From positions 1-14,301 of the forward strand of contig JALKBU010001223.1 in NCBI GenBank assembly GCA_023091735.1: DNA of 14,301 bases, given 5' to 3'. Below the pieces are notes generated by a model. That model was given only the letters and a program-made list of their open reading frames with translations, was not told the origin of the DNA and did no database searches. Numbering within the stretch: the first letter of the stretch is position 1; every line of letters starts with the position of its first letter. Position numbers and translations under genes: made by a program. Positions 1-7,692 of the stretch are shown here, piece by piece. Origin of the DNA: Trichomonas tenax. Lineage: Eukaryota; Parabasalia; Trichomonadida; Trichomonadidae.

Positions 1-53
1 CACATATTTTGAAAGTAATATTAAAATTATCTAAGTGATGTAGAGGGTATACT

Positions 54-1010
54 ATGTGTTTGACAATTGAAACAGACGCAGCACAGAAAATAATTCCGAT
101 ATCCGCTACGAATAGTTCGCCTTCTTGCCTAGAAGTATTAGTTCTAGAAAAAATCGCGACTTTCAAAGAGGTTATTTTTGATGCCTAAATTTCAAATTTT
201 GAAATTTGACTCTAACTAAGAAATAATGTTAGATTGTGAGAATGCTTGAATTGTAAACATCAAATAGAGACGCTAAATAACAAAATTATACATCGAATGC
301 AGACGATTAAGAAAGTGATGTGGAAATTTTGACATAAATGAGTAAAGAAATCGAGAACATTCTTTCTGGTTCTTTAGAAGACCGGGAAAAGGTGTTTTCC
401 TGAATCAGCAGCTTGGTATCTGATAAAAGAATGTTTCAAAACAATTTCCACATTCGTGAGTCAAAACAAACAACAAAATATCAGAAATCGCGAAGATATG
501 TGGGCTTCTTGTTGCAATGTATGGTTCGATTAAAGTCAGCGACCAAGATTTAATTAATGAAATGGCTCGTTTTGGAGTTTATTTGAAATACAGCAAAAAT
601 CTATCTCAGCTTCATTCTATGGCATCATTTAATTTTTCCACAGTTTATTCAATCCCTAGACTGTGCGAAAGAGAATGATACAATAGCTGTGAAATTTATA
701 ATAGACAAAGGGTGGGACAAAATATTTGAAAACTTCCGTGGATTTCGGACTATGACCATACGCTTTAAACCTTTGCTGGTGATAAGGATCATTTCGATGT
801 ATCGAAAATCTTGCTCGAGTGTGGATCAGATCCAAATATAAAAGGTTCGAAATATGGTTATTCAGCTCTTATATATTTTTGCAGAAATGGTAATCTTGAA
901 GCTGTGAAATATTTTTTCAATTTTCCAGGAGTGGACATTAATATAAAAATAATAGAGGTCTCTCTCCTTTAATGATGGCTGCGTAATCGACGGACAGTAT
1001 ATGATTTCCT
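54..1010 (+). pseudogene. Decayed ankyrin-repeat protein gene (DUF3447/BTB-like N-terminus)
   Basis: No single frame is open, but successive frames give protein-like pieces in a sensible order. Positions 54-188 give a 44-codon piece containing KIIPISATNSSP, which resembles the BTB-like start of trichomonad ankyrin proteins. Positions 338-403 give MSKEIENILSG and then a stop. Around 515-678 comes a piece with YGSIKVSDQDLINEMARFG and LHSMASFNFSTVYSIPRLCE. Around 680-770 lies FIIDKGWDKIFENFRGF. Around 798-950 there is a clear ankyrin unit (VSKILLECGSDPNI, then GYSALIYFCRNGNLEAVKYF). After a one-base shift, NNRGLSPLMMAA begins the next repeat. At least four frame changes and several stops separate these pieces, so no full protein can be made. 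Such proteins form very large families in trichomonads (established knowledge). The DUF3447/BTB label is from memory of the family; the ankyrin call is firm. Both ends are approximate. Confidence 0.7.
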
Positions 1011-1375
1011 TGTTACTTGCAAGGGCATAGATTTTCAATCGATGAAAACCATAAACATAGATACAACAACGGCATCTGATGAGGGTAGATAACTCTATCG
1101 AGAAATTCAATCGAAATATTGCCCTAATTAATGAATTAATACTTATAATAAATATTTTTTCTATAACGACTTTCTCTTTATTGGTCATTAATGAAAAATT
1201 AATCATAGGTAATTATTATACCCAGTTTTGCCATAGCTTGAATTTCCTCTGTTTAATTTTTGTCTAGCTTGAACTTCCCCTATTTGTTATAAAAAGTGTT
1301 AAGAAAAGTGACATTGTCTGAAATATCATGCAAAAATCATATGATTAATTGAATAATGATTTTTGATCTTCTTTA
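1011..1375. other. AT-rich spacer with short repeat copies
   Basis: No gene is visible. The stretch after the ankyrin relic holds one copy of a 42-nt motif (1217-1258) that recurs at 8909-8950. A shorter partial tandem copy of its second half follows (TAGCTTGAATTTCC near 1234 and TAGCTTGAACTTCC near 1265). The small open frames here have no protein-like character. Confidence 0.5.
1217..1258. repeat. Dispersed 42-nt repeat, copy 1
   Basis: This stretch (TATACCCAGTTTTGCCATA onward, ending TGTTTAATT) matches 8909-8950 (TATACCCAGATTTGCCATA onward, ending TGTTTAATT) at about 33 of 42 positions without gaps, counted by eye. Read on the minus strand, both copies give a similar peptide, IK..[FY]KLWQ.WV. 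They could therefore derive from one former coding sequence rather than from a non-coding repeat. Confidence 0.5.
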
Positions 1376-1698
1376 GTGCTCCGTGTGCCATACACCTACG
1401 CTGTTGGATCTCGCAGCACAATCTTTCAATGTGTTGTTTGGATATTTGATACACTAGAAAGAGAATATTATTTCAACATCAACGACCATGCCATTGGAGT
1501 TCCTAAGCTGCTGTACTATTCTCCATCATCAAATTTGTTGTACCGCATTTCTGGAAAATTGTCATCTTAGTTTTTTATCCCGATCAATGTTTCATTATCC
1601 TGAATATGTCTGCAATAGTATTGAAGCATTGCAAGGGAGTTTAACTCATCCCTTTTGATTTTTTTAATGACTTTACTGATATTAAAGAAGTCGACTAA
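1376..1698 (+). pseudogene. WD40-repeat gene fragment
   Basis: A stop-free stretch of 64 codons (1376-1570) has no ATG start. It contains YAVGSRSTIF, CVVWIFDTLEREYYF, then NDHAIGVPKLLYYSPSSNLL and RISGKL. This follows the WD40 pattern: a GS..I.VW.FD strand, a spaced H, V..L.YSP..NLL, then a serine-glycine turn into the next blade. After the stop at 1568-1570, another frame continues with YPDQCFIILNMSAIVLKH (about 1577-1641), ends at a stop, and then gives IPFDFFNDFTDIKEVD up to 1698. The fragment covers about one and a half blades of a protein that would need about seven, so it is a broken remnant. The WD40 assignment is from motif reading only, and the true ends are unknown. Confidence 0.5.
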
Positions 1699-1820
1699 AA
1701 ATTAAGTTTCAAACAAAATTTTTAATGAAATAGCTTTGCCTCATAGATGGGATGCTAAGTTTGAATATCTAAGTTCAAAATCATTAATGATTGTGTGAAT
1801 TTACAAAAAATTGACAATTT

Positions 1821-4406
1821 ATGAATCTTTTAACTCCTCAACTTCTCACGGAATCAACAGTTATCCTTGAAAACTTGAGGAGCATCGATTCATCAATTCG
1901 TGTTCCAGCAGAGAAATGGATTTTAGACTTAAGAGAGTCGAATCCGGAATTGTATATGTTTTTATTAATAACAATTATATCCGACACAACGATTATTGGA
2001 CCTTCCAAGTCATACGCTGCAGTTCTTTTGTACGGATTTTTCCATAAAAGGACTTCTGATCTTCAAAGAGAATTTAATACGTATTGGAGTCAAATTGATA
2101 TAAATATAAGAAACGATTTCTTAATGGGTATTATCGCAGGAATGAATTCTTCCAACGAAGAGCTTTCAATCCAATGTTCAAATTTATTAGGCGCATTTTT
2201 CGCGATTGAGTTTCCTTTGGATACTTACGATCAACAGATATCACAAGTTTTACAAAAGACAGATTTAAATTGCCCGCCAAACGAACGTGCGGCCGCTCTT
2301 CAAGTATTTTTGTGTTTTACAAGATGCTGCATCGATTTTTTGCCATCTTGCGGCAAAGATCAGATTTTTCACCAATTTTCGCCTGTCCTTTTCCAGAAAA
2401 TTTTAGCTCAAATGAATGATCCGTCGGATGAAACCTTACAACATCGCGCAGCATTGATATTATCTCGAAATTTGTCGTTTTTCTACAGAGCTGCTTCATT
2501 TCCAGAAGTTTTTCACACATTAATGAATACGATTTACGCTTATATTCAACAAGAAAATCCAATTCTATACAAAGAAGGCTTCAATATACTGTGTAAAGTA
2601 ATCGATTACTTCTATCCTCTTTTGGAGGAATATAGAGACGAAATTATTCAACTTATCGGATTAAATTTAACGAGTGAAGATGAAGAACGAATCGAACAAG
2701 CGTGTTTAGTGCTTCAACTCATTGGAGAAGTTGAATACGATGTGCAGGCAGATGACAAGAGCCATATTAAGCAACGTCACAGAGATTTTGATATTTTCCT
2801 CGGATTTTCGATTGCTGTTTTCAATAATCTTCTTTCTACACTTGTTGAACTGACTCTTACCATTGAAGAAAATGCTTCTTTAGAACTTTCGCTTCAAATC
2901 TCTGCATTTCTTTCTTTGGCTGATTTAGCGTGTACAGTCGGTGAACAGCAGCGTGACAATGTTGTGGAGTTTGTTGAAGCCAACATCTCTAATCCTGAGT
3001 GGAAATTCAGGTTCGCTGCCGTTCTTATGACATCAGTTTGCTTAAGAATTCCTTCTTTCAAGTCTATTCCTTCAAATATTCTCAATACGATGTCAATTTT
3101 CGTGAATATGCTCGACGACTTATCAACGATTGTCAAGGAAACATCTATGTGGTCATTAGGACGCTGTGTGCAGAAATTCTCTGATCTTGCAATGACTCCG
3201 GAAAGATTCTCCATTGTTGTCCAGAAACTTCCAGAAATTGTTGCTTCTTCTGGAAGACTTTCAGACCGAGCTTGCTGGCTTCTCAAAGTCTGCATTATGT
3301 CTGTAGAAGACACTGGTGATTTATCAGTTTTAACTGAGAACTTTGGCACTTTGTCACAGTTTTTGTGTGACATGGCTGATACATATCCTGAAGCATCAGA
3401 TCACGCTTTCTCTGCATTAACGCAACTCATTGCAAGTACTCCACAGCCTTCTTCACAAGAATGCGGAATTGTTCTTGAGCGAGTTTTGAATCAGCTTGCA
3501 AGCATGATGCCTTTCGTCCATATGCGCGATATTTCTGGTCCAACAGTCAACAAGATGATCTGGATTTGCAGTGTCGTTGAGAATATTTTATTCGTTCACA
3601 GAGAATTAGTTATACCAATTGAAGACAAGATGATGGAAATGTTATTACAGATCATACAAGCAAATGATATTGATTTAGTCAGAGAATCGCTACCAGCAAT
3701 GGGCGCTATTGCTGTTTCTGTCGGCCCTACATTTGCTAAATATGTTGATCAATTACTTCCATTGATGTATCCTTTGTTAAGCGGTGCGCATCATCCAAAA
3801 TCAATTCGTCCAGCAGCACTATTGCTTGGAGATTTATACATTGCAGGTGTTACGCTTCCTGACAATGTTATCACGGAGTTTATTGGTCTTCTTATTCAGA
3901 GACTGAGACAAGATGATGCAACACCAACAACGAAATACTCGATTATCACAATCATTGGAAATATATCTGCAGCTGTCGGAGAACTTGCAATGAACTGGAT
4001 TGATGAGCTCCTTAAAACTATTGCAGATGAACTCAAATCCGTTAAGGAAGAACACGACGAAGAGAGTGGTGATACAGAGTTACTTTCCAAACTCCACCTC
4101 TCCGTGCTTTCGACATACAAACAACTTGTACCGTTCCTTGCACAGAATAGAAACGGCTTAAAGAAGGTGAAGTCGTTCTTCAATCTTTTCGATTTCATTT
4201 CTCGTTGGACAAAGAAGAACCACGAAGTTCTTTCATCAACTGTTGATTTAATTACTGATATAGCCCAGTTACTTGGTCGTCCACTCCACGTTATACTTAA
4301 CTCAAGCACTGTTATCAAATTACTTGAGTTTGCAGCATCAGAAGGAGAGACAGATCAAATCAGGCAAAAAGCAGCGGAAACCCTTCAGCATGTAATAAAC
4401 TGTTAA
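1821..4406 (+). CDS. Importin beta-1-like karyopherin
   Basis: This 861-residue all-helical HEAT-repeat protein fits importin beta-1 (human 876, yeast Kap95 861 residues). Importin beta carries cargo, directly or through importin alpha, through nuclear pores and releases it on binding Ran-GTP (established knowledge). Residues 1-135 resemble the importin-beta N-terminal domain: an AEKWILDL helix, a membrane-like LYMFLLITII helix, and later CSNLLGAFFAIEFPLD, like the family's 'IA..EFP' helix. Residues 391-401 (NPEWKFRFAAV) match the conserved HEAT segment NPDWRYRDAAV of importin beta. The acidic loop expected just before it is nearly absent: only EEN at 349-351. An acidic stretch, EEHDEESGD, lies near 743. 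ATG 1821 is the first Met after an in-frame TGA at 1812, and TCATTA at 1781-1786 fits the trichomonad initiator consensus. No intron is visible. The family call is confident; assignment to beta-1 rather than another karyopherin is likely. Confidence 0.88.
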   Translation: MNLLTPQLLTESTVILENLRSIDSSIRVPAEKWILDLRESNPELYMFLLITIISDTTIIGPSKSYAAVLLYGFFHKRTSDLQREFNTYWSQIDINIRNDFLMGIIAGMNSSNEELSIQCSNLLGAFFAIEFPLDTYDQQISQVLQKTDLNCPPNERAAALQVFLCFTRCCIDFLPSCGKDQIFHQFSPVLFQKILAQMNDPSDETLQHRAALILSRNLSFFYRAASFPEVFHTLMNTIYAYIQQENPILYKEGFNILCKVIDYFYPLLEEYRDEIIQLIGLNLTSEDEERIEQACLVLQLIGEVEYDVQADDKSHIKQRHRDFDIFLGFSIAVFNNLLSTLVELTLTIEENASLELSLQISAFLSLADLACTVGEQQRDNVVEFVEANISNPEWKFRFAAVLMTSVCLRIPSFKSIPSNILNTMSIFVNMLDDLSTIVKETSMWSLGRCVQKFSDLAMTPERFSIVVQKLPEIVASSGRLSDRACWLLKVCIMSVEDTGDLSVLTENFGTLSQFLCDMADTYPEASDHAFSALTQLIASTPQPSSQECGIVLERVLNQLASMMPFVHMRDISGPTVNKMIWICSVVENILFVHRELVIPIEDKMMEMLLQIIQANDIDLVRESLPAMGAIAVSVGPTFAKYVDQLLPLMYPLLSGAHHPKSIRPAALLLGDLYIAGVTLPDNVITEFIGLLIQRLRQDDATPTTKYSIITIIGNISAAVGELAMNWIDELLKTIADELKSVKEEHDEESGDTELLSKLHLSVLSTYKQLVPFLAQNRNGLKKVKSFFNLFDFISRWTKKNHEVLSSTVDLITDIAQLLGRPLHVILNSSTVIKLLEFAASEGETDQIRQKAAETLQHVINC

Positions 4407-4494
4407 TATAATGTTGTTTTTGATAACTAAAAACTGTTCTTATTTGAAAACCGAAAATGTGAAAAAATGAGATTAATGCTCTTAATATGTGGGA

Positions 4495-4503
4495 TATAAA
4501 AAA
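4495..4503 (+). promoter_or_regulatory. TATA-like element upstream of tRNA-Leu
   Basis: TATAAAAAA lies about 26 bases before the mature 5' end of the tRNA, the spacing used by upstream TATA elements at some RNA polymerase III genes. In DNA this AT-rich it could be chance. Confidence 0.25.
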
Positions 4504-4520
4504 TGAAAATAAGTCGTCAA

Positions 4521-4600
4521 GGTCATTTGGCCGAGTGGTCTAAGGCGCCAGTTTAAGGCACTGGTCCGCGAGGGCCTGGGTTCGAACCCCAGAGTGACCA
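4521..4600 (+). tRNA. tRNA-Leu (anticodon AAG)
   Basis: The sequence folds as a class II tRNA. The acceptor stem GGTCATT pairs with AGTGACC (4593-4599) with one G-T wobble, and A4600 is the discriminator. The anticodon stem CCAGT/ACTGG (4548-4552, 4560-4564) encloses TTAAGGC, giving anticodon AAG at 4555-4557, which reads CUU and, as inosine, other CUN leucine codons. The variable arm has 11 nt (4565-4575) with a short TCC/GGG stem, as expected for tRNA-Leu. The T arm is CTGGG-TTCGAAC-CCCAG. Internal promoters are intact: A box TGGCCGAGTGG (4528-4538) and B box GGTTCGAACCC (4579-4589). CCA is not encoded and there is no intron. Confidence 0.97.
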
Positions 4601-4606
4601 TTTTTT
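4601..4606 (+). terminator. RNA polymerase III T-tract terminator
   Basis: A run of six T follows directly on the tRNA discriminator base, and a second T run begins at 4608. Four or more T on the coding strand ends Pol III transcription. Confidence 0.85.
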
Positions 4607-4746
4607 GTTTTTTAAAAATATAATTGATTCTAATTCAATATCGCTAAAAGAAAGGAGGTTTATCTCCAATATGTCATAATTATGGTAATTTGCAAAAAGT
4701 AAAGAAAGTAATTGTAAGTAACTTTGTGAAAAATCACAAAAATTGT

Positions 4747-5005
4747 TTAGTTTTCGCCTAATGCTTCTCTCTCCTTAGCTTTGCTCTTCTTAAGCATCTC
4801 TTTACAGATCTCTTTGCCCATCTGATAGAGCTTAGTAATTTCTTCATTAGTAAGTTCTCTGCCCACTCGATATGTTGTCATCCCAAACGTAGTTATCTGG
4901 ATTTGGAATATAAGAGAATTCTCTAGTAGCCTGAAGCCGGAATGTGACTTCCATAGGATAGATTCCATTGTTCCATTGTTTTAAATCATTAGATAGCAAG
5001 CTGAA
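4747..5005 (-). pseudogene. Broken small coding relic, product unknown
   Basis: Two minus-strand frames meet at one point and together read as one protein. From 5005 the first frame gives SLLSNDLKQWNNGIYPMEVT and then REFSYIPNPDNYVWDDNI. At about 4870 a one-base shift leads into VGRELTNEEITKLYQMGKE and a lysine-rich helix that ends with a stop at 4747-4749. The composition on both sides (Trp, Pro, Asn and Tyr in the first part, a charged helix in the second) is protein-like and the join needs only one base. There is no ATG at the upstream edge; two stops sit just before it. An ATG at 4968 opens only the second frame (73 codons), and its first half reads unlike protein. I read this as the 3' end of a lost gene. 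The family is not recognised. Confidence 0.5.
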
Positions 5006-5581
5006 TTAATCTTATAAGATGTGTCAAATTGACAAATTCTCTGTTTTGTATAAATGTTTTGTTTTATTGTTAAGATCATCATATAATCAGCTGGAAGATT
5101 CTTTATGTGTCAAAACTAGTGGACGTGTGTTTGCTTTGCTCTTTTGTGGTTGTTATCAATCAAAATGAATGAAATAAAAAACTTTTGCAACAAAATTAAT
5201 TCATTGGGTGTTTGTTTTGCTTTGTTTGGGCTTAGCATCTATGAATAATATATTCGCGACTTCATGTGTCAACTTGACAAGCTGTTACTTGTTAAGTAAC
5301 GATGAGTTTAGTCAAAATTCTTAAATTCGTCAAAATGACCAAAAGTTTGTCAACTCATTTGAGTTAATTTGTCAACTGACAAAATAGGTTATTTGAAAAG
5401 ATCATTACATGAAATTAAGTAACTTCGCATAGTTGCTTTGTTATTTCCTTAAAGGCGGTATTATACAAGATTTTCAGGATTTATTACGCAGCAAATTTCT
5501 CAAATAATGTTGATAAATCATTCATAGTATTTTATTATAACAAATCGATGAGAATAATAACTTCTGCATGTATTTTTGAAT
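5006..5581. other. Spacer with clustered short palindromes, no gene seen
   Basis: No coding signal is visible between the small relic and the 3' end of the VPS9-domain gene. The stretch contains several short perfect inverted repeats: GTCAAATTGAC (5023-5033), GTCAACTTGAC (5268-5278), GTTACTT-GTT-AAGTAAC (5284-5300), AACTCA-TT-TGAGTT (5352-5365) and TTGTCA-AC-TGACAA (5369-5382). The motif TTGTCAA/TTGACAA recurs throughout. Function is unknown. Confidence 0.5.
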
Positions 5582-7444
5582 CTATTCTTCTGTGCTTTGT
5601 GGATACTTTTCTTTAAACTTATCAATAATAAATGATGCACTACAAAGAAATGTTGATATGAAGAAAGACTCTGTATGAGTAAAAATTGGTGTCTTTTCAT
5701 TAATAGGCATCACTTGATTCTGCAAAATTAATGAGATAGAAGCTAAATGACGTGGTTTGGCACATATAATTGCAAGAATTGTCAATGGAACTATTTGATC
5801 TGCGCCTGCTTCTTCAATTCCTTGTGAGAACACATATTCACTTAGCCAGCCCATAGCTACGATAATGTGTTCGCAAATCTTTAAAGGCGTCGAATTATCG
5901 ACAATCAAAGACATCTCTTGATCAAAGAATTTCAAATCCTCTGTTTTCTGCTTGCATTGTCTGATGAAAGGATCTGTATCATTAACCAAGTCGAGACTAT
6001 AAAAATCAATCAAAGCGGCTGTGTCTAAGTCTGAAGCAATGAATTTGTCGAAGAGATTAAGTGCGGCCAAAGCTTTTGCGCATTCTATTGTTTCTGGAAC
6101 AAGAGGATTTTCTAAAAATGCGAGAACTCTCGCGTGCTCTATAATGGAATTTGAAACATTAGTATACATCTGAATTAGAGAAGACTGCGATGAATAGCGA
6201 GCAACAGTTTCCTTAATCTTTGAATATATAATTGATTCTTGCGCATTTAATTTTTGCTCAATCATTTGGCATAAATCAATAATAGATAATTTCGATAAAT
6301 CGCTTGATATGCTGTCTATTTCTTTCAGCATTGAAGGGCATCCGAGTTCGACAATTTGCGTAATTGCAGATTGAGAAGAATTTTTTCCTTCCGCTAAAAT
6401 GAGTTTCGAATTTTCTAAAAGATTGATGACAACATCAACAAAAGCTGGAAGCGGTGAAAATGGCTCTGGAGGAGGTTTTATTGGTTCCATTTTATATAAT
6501 ATAGTGTCCTCACTAATAGGAAACTCAACAAATGTGCTTAAAAACTGTGAATCTTCTTTAGAGATCAAAAATCGATCTCCATGCTCAAAAACGATTTCCT
6601 CAAAAAGTTTCATTGATGGAGCTAAAACTACTGACTTAGAATTAAGGAGCTTTTGAATAAAAGATCCACTTTCTTCTGATTTAAAGTATTCTTCTAATTG
6701 ATCAACGAATTTGTTCAAAAATTGTGTGTTATACAGCTGAAACTCGTATGAACAGCAGCCAAATAGATATGGGTATTGAATGTACCACTTTAAAAAGACT
6801 TCAAAGAAAGCTTCGCGTGGATTTTCAAGTATTTTCAATATTTGTACGAAAAAGTCTGGAAGAAGTTTCATATACTCTGACAATGAATTTACTGTGTCTT
6901 TGAGAACAGAATCTTCGCATTTTGAATCGAATTTACGTAAGATTGGCTGAATTGAAGCGCGAAAATATGAAATTATAAATGGGTGTGTAATCAAAAACTT
7001 GATGTATTCGATTTTGTCTTCATTTTTAAGATCTTTGATGAAATTAAAATAGGCTTCAACGCTTTCTCGACACCAAATATATTGAAATAACGATGGAATT
7101 ACGCAAAAAGTGGTGTATTTGCTTATCAAAGCATTTTCTTGTATATGTTCGATGGATTTTTCTATTGTTGCCTGTAATTTTTCGCATATTTCGAAATCAT
7201 TCGAGACATTAAATGAATCTTGAATCACTTTGATTTGTTCAGTGATTGAACTGCCTGGAGGCATGTTCAAAATCGCGTAAATAATCTTGTTTGAAACTTG
7301 AATTTTATTAAAATATTCTGAAATTTCCTCATCGAAGCGTTTCAGTTCTGGATTTATTGCATTTTCGACTTCGTTGAGCAGCATCTTGTTGTTTTTAATC
7401 CGCTTTTGTATTTCATAAAGATATCGAAAATTTTTCTCTGCCAT
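5582..7444 (-). CDS. VPS9-domain protein (putative Rab5-family GEF)
   Basis: The protein has 620 residues. Its C-terminus (about 500-607) has the pattern of a VPS9 domain, which catalyses nucleotide exchange on Rab5/Rab21-type GTPases in early endocytic traffic (established knowledge). Visible features are a TPLKICEHI helix (519-527), AGADQIVPLTILAII (546-560) and FFISTFLCSASFI (594-606). D549 and P553 match the catalytic Asp and conserved Pro of Rabex-5 (D313, P317). At the Tyr and Thr of Rabex-5 (Y354, T357) this protein appears to have Phe594 and Ser597. Residues 1-110 are helical and charged. Residues 107-260 form a helical region that I cannot place; a RasGAP-like fold, as in GAPVD1, is possible but unproven. 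A proline-rich linker, PPPEPFSPLP, lies at 324-333. There is no membrane segment or signal peptide. ATG 7444 is the first Met after an in-frame TGA two codons upstream. The gene ends with TAG. Confidence 0.82.
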   Translation of the reverse strand: MAEKNFRYLYEIQKRIKNNKMLLNEVENAINPELKRFDEEISEYFNKIQVSNKIIYAILNMPPGSSITEQIKVIQDSFNVSNDFEICEKLQATIEKSIEHIQENALISKYTTFCVIPSLFQYIWCRESVEAYFNFIKDLKNEDKIEYIKFLITHPFIISYFRASIQPILRKFDSKCEDSVLKDTVNSLSEYMKLLPDFFVQILKILENPREAFFEVFLKWYIQYPYLFGCCSYEFQLYNTQFLNKFVDQLEEYFKSEESGSFIQKLLNSKSVVLAPSMKLFEEIVFEHGDRFLISKEDSQFLSTFVEFPISEDTILYKMEPIKPPPEPFSPLPAFVDVVINLLENSKLILAEGKNSSQSAITQIVELGCPSMLKEIDSISSDLSKLSIIDLCQMIEQKLNAQESIIYSKIKETVARYSSQSSLIQMYTNVSNSIIEHARVLAFLENPLVPETIECAKALAALNLFDKFIASDLDTAALIDFYSLDLVNDTDPFIRQCKQKTEDLKFFDQEMSLIVDNSTPLKICEHIIVAMGWLSEYVFSQGIEEAGADQIVPLTILAIICAKPRHLASISLILQNQVMPINEKTPIFTHTESFFISTFLCSASFIIDKFKEKYPQSTEE

Positions 7445-7692
7445 ACATCAAAATTATGAAAATTTCAAAAATCAATTTCTTGTGAAATAGCGAACGCCAC
7501 AGACAAAATTATATATTTTTAAAAATTATCAACAATATTTAAGTGGATGGTGAAAATAACCATTTAAATATGCTTTTACACATTACTGCTTTGTAGATAA
7601 CCAATTCTTGAGCCTCGATGATTCAGATTTTTGATGGAGAAAAATAAATAAAACGAAAAATCGATTTTCTCTTTGTAAAAATTCTTTCCATC

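Noticed and set aside
862..1206. 114-codon minus-strand open frame
   Set aside because: It is antisense to the ankyrin unit, which carries the recognisable signature.
2894..3373. 159-codon open frame antisense to the importin gene
   Set aside because: It lies wholly inside a clear importin coding region, and its composition is that of an antisense shadow.
3896..4318. 140-codon open frame antisense to the importin gene
   Set aside because: Antisense shadow of conserved HEAT-repeat coding sequence, with no motif of its own.
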